The notes beneath the pieces are model-generated. The model searched no databases. It saw only the letters and a program-made list of their open reading frames with translations, and was not told where the DNA came from. From the NCBI GenBank assembly GCA_003260075.1, contig QLIY01000675.1, positions 27,022 to 91,021 of the forward strand: a DNA stretch of 64,000 nucleotides. The letters run 5' to 3'. This document shows, piece by piece, positions 58,845 through 64,000 of this stretch (positions within the stretch are counted from its first letter, which is position 1; each line of letters starts with the position of its first letter). Position numbers and translations under genes: made by a program. Source of the stretch: Phallusia mammillata (lineage: Eukaryota; Chordata; Ascidiacea; Phlebobranchia; Ascidiidae).

Positions 58845-60326
58845 TGTTATTGGTTTCAGTTTATTTGTATTCTTTTAAGCAACTTGTTTTAATCACAAAC
58901 ACTTGATGAAACGACAATTCAAGTGTGTAAGATTACTACTTGCAACCCTACGTACAAATAAGTCTAATTTCCCAAACTGACATGAAATATCGGTAGATTG
59001 CAAACGGTGTTGCTTTCAAAAGCGATATTTATGACAACCACATGGTAAACCTAAACCAATTCGGTAAATTTCACAGCAACTACTATCTCTGTAAGATTGC
59101 ATTATCTGTTTGAAATCAAGTGGTGCTGTCAATTCTCTTGTCACTAGCTGAGGCTGAACACTGCAAGTTTGTGGCTGATAGTTAAAGTTTACATTTAGGT
59201 TCGTTTTTTACTTCTTTAACAAAACCTGCAGCTTCAAAACCAACTATAACGAAGCAGAACATGCTTTCCTTTGTATGCTATGATCAGGTGGCTTGAAAAG
59301 ACAGGTGGACACGGTTGACAATTTTGCCTTTTTCTTCAATCTCTGCAAACGATCGTGGGGAAGTACCGTCTGGTACAACGCAGACTGATGTAAGGTGGTC
59401 GCCGCCGCGATGGATTAACAAGAGAATCGGGGCAGGATGCCGTTTGTCGCCTGACACAGGGTCTTTGTGTTGCGCGTAAGGCTGTGTATTTCACTCAACT
59501 GTCGTCGATTGGTCGTGCAGCTATTATTGTCATGTAACACAAAAATATGTTCATTTACACAGGCGCGAGATGATGCTAGAGAGCGTTATAGAGGAACAGT
59601 TAAAAAATACTTTGTAAAAAAAATCGGAATTTAAACAAAATTGGGATCACAACATAGTATTGAGTTGACTACAAAGTAACAGTACCATAATATTGCCATA
59701 AAATCGACACGCCCATGTAAGTCACAGATTTGTAAATAACACTTACATATCGACAAACTTTTATAACAGTGGCTCAAAAAAACTTAGTGAGCTGAATTTA
59801 TTTACCTAAAATTGATCGTTTAGTTACGGTCGTCTTTAAAAACGTTTTCAGAAAAGCCGGTGAGAGATAGCCCATAGCTTTTAGTGGGAAAGTTGTTGTG
59901 TATGAAATATTCAAACGTTGAAAAAAAATACGACGTCTTCACCTAAACTATGACGTCACTTTGTATTTTTTCAAAAATATATTTTCATGACGTCATAAAT
60001 TAGCTTGTGATGTCATAAGCCGTGTTACCCAAGCGTAAAAGCGTTTTACATTTTAAAACTTTTGTTGTTTTTTCGTTTTGGCTTTACTGTAAAGCATTTT
60101 TTAAACCTATAATTTTTTGACCCAAACAAAATCTACAGCAGCTTTCAAATTAACCTCAGTTGAGAAAAAAATTCGGACCAATATGCATTCTATCGCCATT
60201 TACAATTGACCCTGTCTTGGTGCCCATTTATTTCCCCGTCACGACTAATGCTCTTGTCTGCCGTGATGACTGAATGACACAGAATAACCCCAGACAGGTG
60301 TTTGGTAGTAACCCACACGAGGCGTA

Positions 60327-60420
60327 CAAAGCACACGCGCCGCGCAAAAAAATGACGTCATGCAAATGCGAGACACAAAGTACACGCGCCGCGCAAAAAA
60401 ATGACGTCATGCAATGCGAG
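60327..60420. repeat. 49-bp direct repeat carrying TGACGTCA
   Basis: Two near-identical units start at 60327 and 60376. Each has ACACGCGCCGCGC, an A7 tract and a full palindromic TGACGTCA (60353-60360 and 60402-60409). Confidence 0.88.
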
Positions 60421-60621
60421 ATAGAGCGAGAAAGTGAAGCGATGATGGTGGGAACGAATTATTATCTATAAAAACTAAAAATAAATATGAAATTGCGTTG
60501 AACTGTTAAGGCACGTTACAATGATAAAAAAGGAAAGCATCTTAACAGATTATATTGCACAAACATAAACAGAAGTGTCCAAATTGCAAATGTTTTATGT
60601 GAAAGCTCTTCCATTCTCCCC

Positions 60622-60679
60622 CTATATCGTAATATGCAGTCTGTTGAACTCTGCCACAGAGACCTCCACATGAAAAGGT

Positions 60680-60731
<52 letters not shown>

Positions 60732-61333
60732 CGATTTCTGTGATTTCTTCTGTGATATCTCCTTCGGGATGAGCACTTGCTGCCACCAAGTCACCTTCCG
60801 GGTGTATTGGATTGAAAGGCTGTCGAAGCTAAAATAGACACAATTATAGGTTCACAAGAGTTTCAATGCCAAGATGTACAACCGCTATTTGTTTCCTCAT
60901 TAAAAAACACTGCTTGCGTTTTAATGCCTTGCGTTTTACTTGCGATGTAATACTAACGGTCACCAGGTTTTGTGAAGGATTTTATGGCATTTTGAGTTGA
61001 GTCGTGTAGTTATCGGCTGGATAAAGGTGCATAAATACATCATTACCAACAGACGAAGTTTAGCCAAATTAAATTACGACACCATAATCCGACGTAAAGC
61101 AAAAATTGGGATTGCCAACTTAAAAATATACAATTTTATAACTTAGTGATGTGTATCACTAAACGCGAGGCATCTTTTATAACGATGATTTGCTTTTCAA
61201 GTAAATGTTTAAAGATGGTTAGTATCACTGTTGCTCTTAACTTTTACCATCTCCACTGCAACAAAGATAAGCCCATTTCAACCAAGTTATTAGTATATTG
61301 AGGATACGACATTTTCGACAAACAGAATCATGT

Positions 61334-61414
<81 letters not shown>

Positions 61415-61933
61415 AACGCCAAAGGAATCAGTGTCAAGTTGAGGCGACCACAACCACTAGGCTACCGTTCAAATGGTCACCAAAAAAATAGTGACTTGCT
61501 GCAAATTCAGCAAAACCCTAATTGTTAACTACGATCGATTGTTTGGTAATGTCGTGAACTGAAACAAAACAGTTTTCGTTTTTTTGTCACCGCGAAAACA
61601 AATAGCCGCTTGGGGTATGCAGCTAATATCGAAGAGGTTGCCAATCCAGACAAGTAAAAAAGGAGAGCAAAATGAAAGAAACTAGTCAATCAGTACCAGT
61701 AGGTTACGTCATTTGCACCTCATTCTCGTCACAGTGTATTTCGTATTTCGAGCAGGATTATTTGTACAACTCGCAACTTTCTTTAGTTATATCTGTTTTC
61801 CTACATCAAGTGATACAATGCCTAAATCGGGTCTGAACGGGTTGTTAACCAACAAACCGCAGTTAACGATCTATATTGGTTTTGAAATACTTACGGCAGC
61901 ATGTTGGTCCAAAGGATGGTCAGATCCAGACAT
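60622..61933 (-). CDS. Small two-exon gene 1 of unknown family (with gap)
   Basis: This is the tandem partner of small gene 2. Exon 1 (61933-61895) encodes MSGSDHPLDQHAA. Exon 2 (from 60828, phase 0) encodes LRQPFNPIHPEGDL, SAHPEGDITEEITEID, then the G51 placeholder (60680-60730), then PFHVEVSVAEFNRLHITI and TAG at 60624-60622. Alignment to gene 2 predicts that about 36-40 bases (the KK.IRKVFQ part) are missing in the gap. After the stop, the frame continues GENGRAFT and TAA, matching the gene 2 C-terminus ENGRVFT, so the TAG is an in-frame early stop removing about nine residues. Confidence 0.6.
60680..60730. other. G51 gap placeholder inside small gene 1 exon 2
   Basis: Homology to small gene 2 requires about 36-40 bases of coding sequence here. 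This is a G run where earlier ones are C runs, indicating this contig was reverse-complemented. Confidence 0.82.
61334..61413. other. G80 gap placeholder
   Basis: An 80-G run in the intron of small gene 1; interpreted as a sized gap. Confidence 0.75.
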
Positions 61934-62049
61934 TGTTATCGATTTGACTTCTGTGTCTTCTTTTCAACAACGAGTTTACAAAACAACAATTTGCAGAAAC
62001 GACAATTTAAGTGTGTAACGTTGGAGATGCTAGTTGCAATCCTAGGTGC

Positions 62050-62449
62050 AAAATAGTCTTATTTGCTTTACAAACTCACATGAAATACCGATAGTTTTTA
62101 AACCGTGTTGCTCTTTATCCTTTTTCGACATAACCATATGGCAAACTTTATTTTAAATCCTTTTCACGTCCTCAGCTAAGGCTTAAAACTGCAAGTTTAC
62201 GGTTAACCAAACTTCCCTAACATTACAGACTTTACTTCAAATAATAANCAAAATAGTCTTATTTGCTTTACAAACTCACATGAAATACCGATAGTTTTTA
62301 AACCGTGTTGCTCTTTATCCTTTTTCGACATAACCATATGGCAAACTTTATTTTAAATCCTTTTCACGTCCTCAGCTAAGGCTTAAAACTGCAAGTTTAC
62401 GGTTAACCAAACTTCCCTAACATTACAGACTTTACTTCAAATAATAACT
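62050..62449. repeat. Exact duplication of about 198 bp across a single N
   Basis: CAAAATAGTCTTATTTGCTT through TACTTCAAATAATAA (62050-62247) is repeated after the N at 62248 (62249-62446) with no difference seen. Identity this high suggests overlapping contig ends rather than an old duplication. Confidence 0.85.
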
Positions 62450-62607
62450 CATCGCTGTTTATGCCTTTAATTCCATGCGTGTGAGATGGTAATAGTAGAA
62501 AATGGCAGACATTAAGCGACTTACCAACGATGACGCCTCCATTATATATAATGACGTCGCAGTAAACGAAGAGTGCGTTTTTTCAGACAGGAAATTTTAC
62601 TAACACC

Positions 62608-62704
62608 ATACCTTACGGGAGACCCACATTTAGATGTCCATACCTTACGGGAGACCCACATTTAGATATCCATGCCTTACGGGAGACCCACATTTAGATA
62701 ATTT
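62608..62704 (+). repeat. 32-33 bp tandem repeat, three units
   Basis: ATACCTTACGGGAGACCCAC followed by ATTTAGATGTCC occurs three times with one or two substitutions. Confidence 0.9.
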
Positions 62705-62801
62705 CCGATAGGTAGCGCAAAGGGCACCTTTTCCATTTAAAACGATATATCTCAAAAAATGGATACGGTTGGAGCTAATAGGGTCGACCCCATTGTGTGA
62801 A

Positions 62802-62826
62802 GGGGGGGGGGGGGGGGGGGGGGGGG
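62802..62826. other. G25 gap placeholder
   Basis: A run of 25 Gs, interpreted as a gap in a reverse-complemented contig. Confidence 0.65.
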
Positions 62827-63289
62827 ACTCTTGTTTACATGTGTAACGAAGCGTGATTGCTTTGTGTACGCTTAGTCTGAGCGCAGATCCATTCCTTAAA
62901 AAAGCTGACAAGTTTGTTGTTTCACTATGAGTTCGATGTGCTCATTGCCAAATTCGGTTCGTAATTAGATACTTTGGTGCGGTTTTGATATTATTGGTGT
63001 GGCAATTTTCAAGTGAAAAATGTTTAGTTTTAGCACCACATCTTTAAGCAAATGTTTACTTTCTGTAGTCTTTGATCACGCACATCTTATAGTTTATATC
63101 CCCACGTTGATAAACATTCTCCTCAAAAGGCATAAACTACAACCAGCAAGTTTCTCGGCGGGGCTGACTTTCACATCATTTACCCCACTAACCCTTAAAA
63201 TGGTTGAATTTAACAAACAATTGCCAGATGGAATAAAATTGGGACAGTCACCTACCTCATATAAAATGAACATTTAAGCAGAGTATTTA

Positions 63290-63500
63290 TTGAATGTTTT
63301 AACTTCTACAAATAAGTCTAATTTCCCAAACTGACATGAAGTGTCGGTAGATTGCAAACGGTGTTGCTTTCAAAATCGATATTTACGACAACCACATGGT
63401 AAACCTAAACCAATTTGGTAAATTTCACAGCAACTACTGTCTCTTCAAGCTTGTATTTACTATTTGAAATTAAATGCTATTGTCAATTCTCTTGTCGCTA
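63290..63500. repeat. Third copy of the small-gene upstream segment
   Basis: ACAAATAAGTCTAATTTCCC through CACAGCAACTACT matches 58950-59090 (upstream of small gene 2) closely, and 62030-62160 (upstream of small gene 1) more loosely. No exon 1 is visible at the expected downstream position. Confidence 0.7.
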
Positions 63501-64000
63501 GCTGAGGCCAATAAGAAGCGAACGTTTGCTAACAAATAAATTTCACTCATCCTTTATCTTTAAAGTAAAAAAAAACCTTTATCTTTAACACAACCTGTAA
63601 TAACACAATCAATATAGTTTGTTATCAATAAAAAGCAATTTGGCTAAACTCTAATCTGAAACACTCCCATCTCGCTGCTTGTACCAGCTAAACTGATACA
63701 GAATCCAACGCTTGAACATAAAATCGCGAAAATGGTGTGCGCTCGAGCACATACATAAAGTGTTCATTGACGCGAGCTCTCCGGTACAGCGTAAGGTAGA
63801 GTCCCGAGCTAAACAGTACCCACGTTTTTGTTACAAGCTCGAATAAAACTCCTTCCCTCAACAATAGAAATAAAAACATGTTAAGTAATTTAAGTACCCG
63901 CTATCTGGAACTTAATAATTTCTCTTTCTACATTTACTAATCTTTTCAAGAGCCCAAAAGATATTATTTTAATTACAGTCCTCGTTTCGTAAACATGGGA
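63501..64000. other. Window end, no recognised gene
   Basis: AT-rich sequence; I found no exon, repeat or RNA gene that I can support. Confidence 0.45.

Noticed and set aside
60516..61437. Polyglycine/polyproline open frames across G51 and G80 runs
   Set aside because: Placeholder homopolymers; homology to small gene 2 shows normal coding sequence belongs at the first.
1..64000. CRISPR array, bacterial operon or viral genome
   Set aside because: Spliceosomal introns, animal gene families and hAT transposons throughout; tandem repeats lack unique spacers of constant size.

Overview
The window is AT-rich animal genomic DNA with short introns, GT-AG splice sites and many small DNA transposons. 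Gene content and the roughly 3-5% divergence between side-by-side duplicate copies fit a highly heterozygous ascidian of the Ciona type. That assignment is an inference; no species-specific marker was identified.

Layout. Three conserved genes lie on the + strand: a calpain-15 (small-optic-lobes) gene entering from the left edge (exons 357-6921), a NIPA-like magnesium-transporter gene (8415-12336) and a CRYZL1-type quinone-oxidoreductase-like gene (14803-19583). Two genes follow on the - strand: a MCRIP/FAM195 gene built from six very small exons (22104-20674) and a rhodopsin-class GPCR (32074-23015) whose TM2 exon was not found. From about 37 kb to 62 kb the only recognisable coding signal is a dispersed family, all on the - strand, of tiny two-exon genes encoding proteins of about 80-85 residues. 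I do not recognise the family. Two members sit in a tandem duplication of about 3.1-3.2 kb.

Assembly. The long C runs (G runs after about 60 kb) look like gap placeholders rather than genomic homopolymers. Short ones are 10 C, occasionally 11-12 where flanking Cs seem to add on, and most separate two near-identical copies of the same sequence, as expected for unmerged overlapping contigs or haplotypes. The calpain gene gives the proof: its third coding exon is cut at a C71 run, and the missing 115 bases sit about 470 bp upstream between two C10 runs, fitting base-for-base and in frame. Length, order and copy number near every C/G run should therefore be distrusted.

Non-coding highlights. The CRYZL1 intron holds two 144-bp arms in inverted orientation around an N gap. 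Each arm ends in a complete type I hammerhead ribozyme fold; one has an intact core and the other carries a G-to-A change at the catalytic G8 position. A decayed third copy lies at 57.1 kb. At least six small hAT-type elements are present, five of them with perfect 8-bp target-site duplications outside simple terminal inverted repeats and one with slightly diverged ends. A cluster of four tRNA-like B boxes, a 144-bp satellite present as two versus three units in adjacent copies, and several minisatellites are also described.
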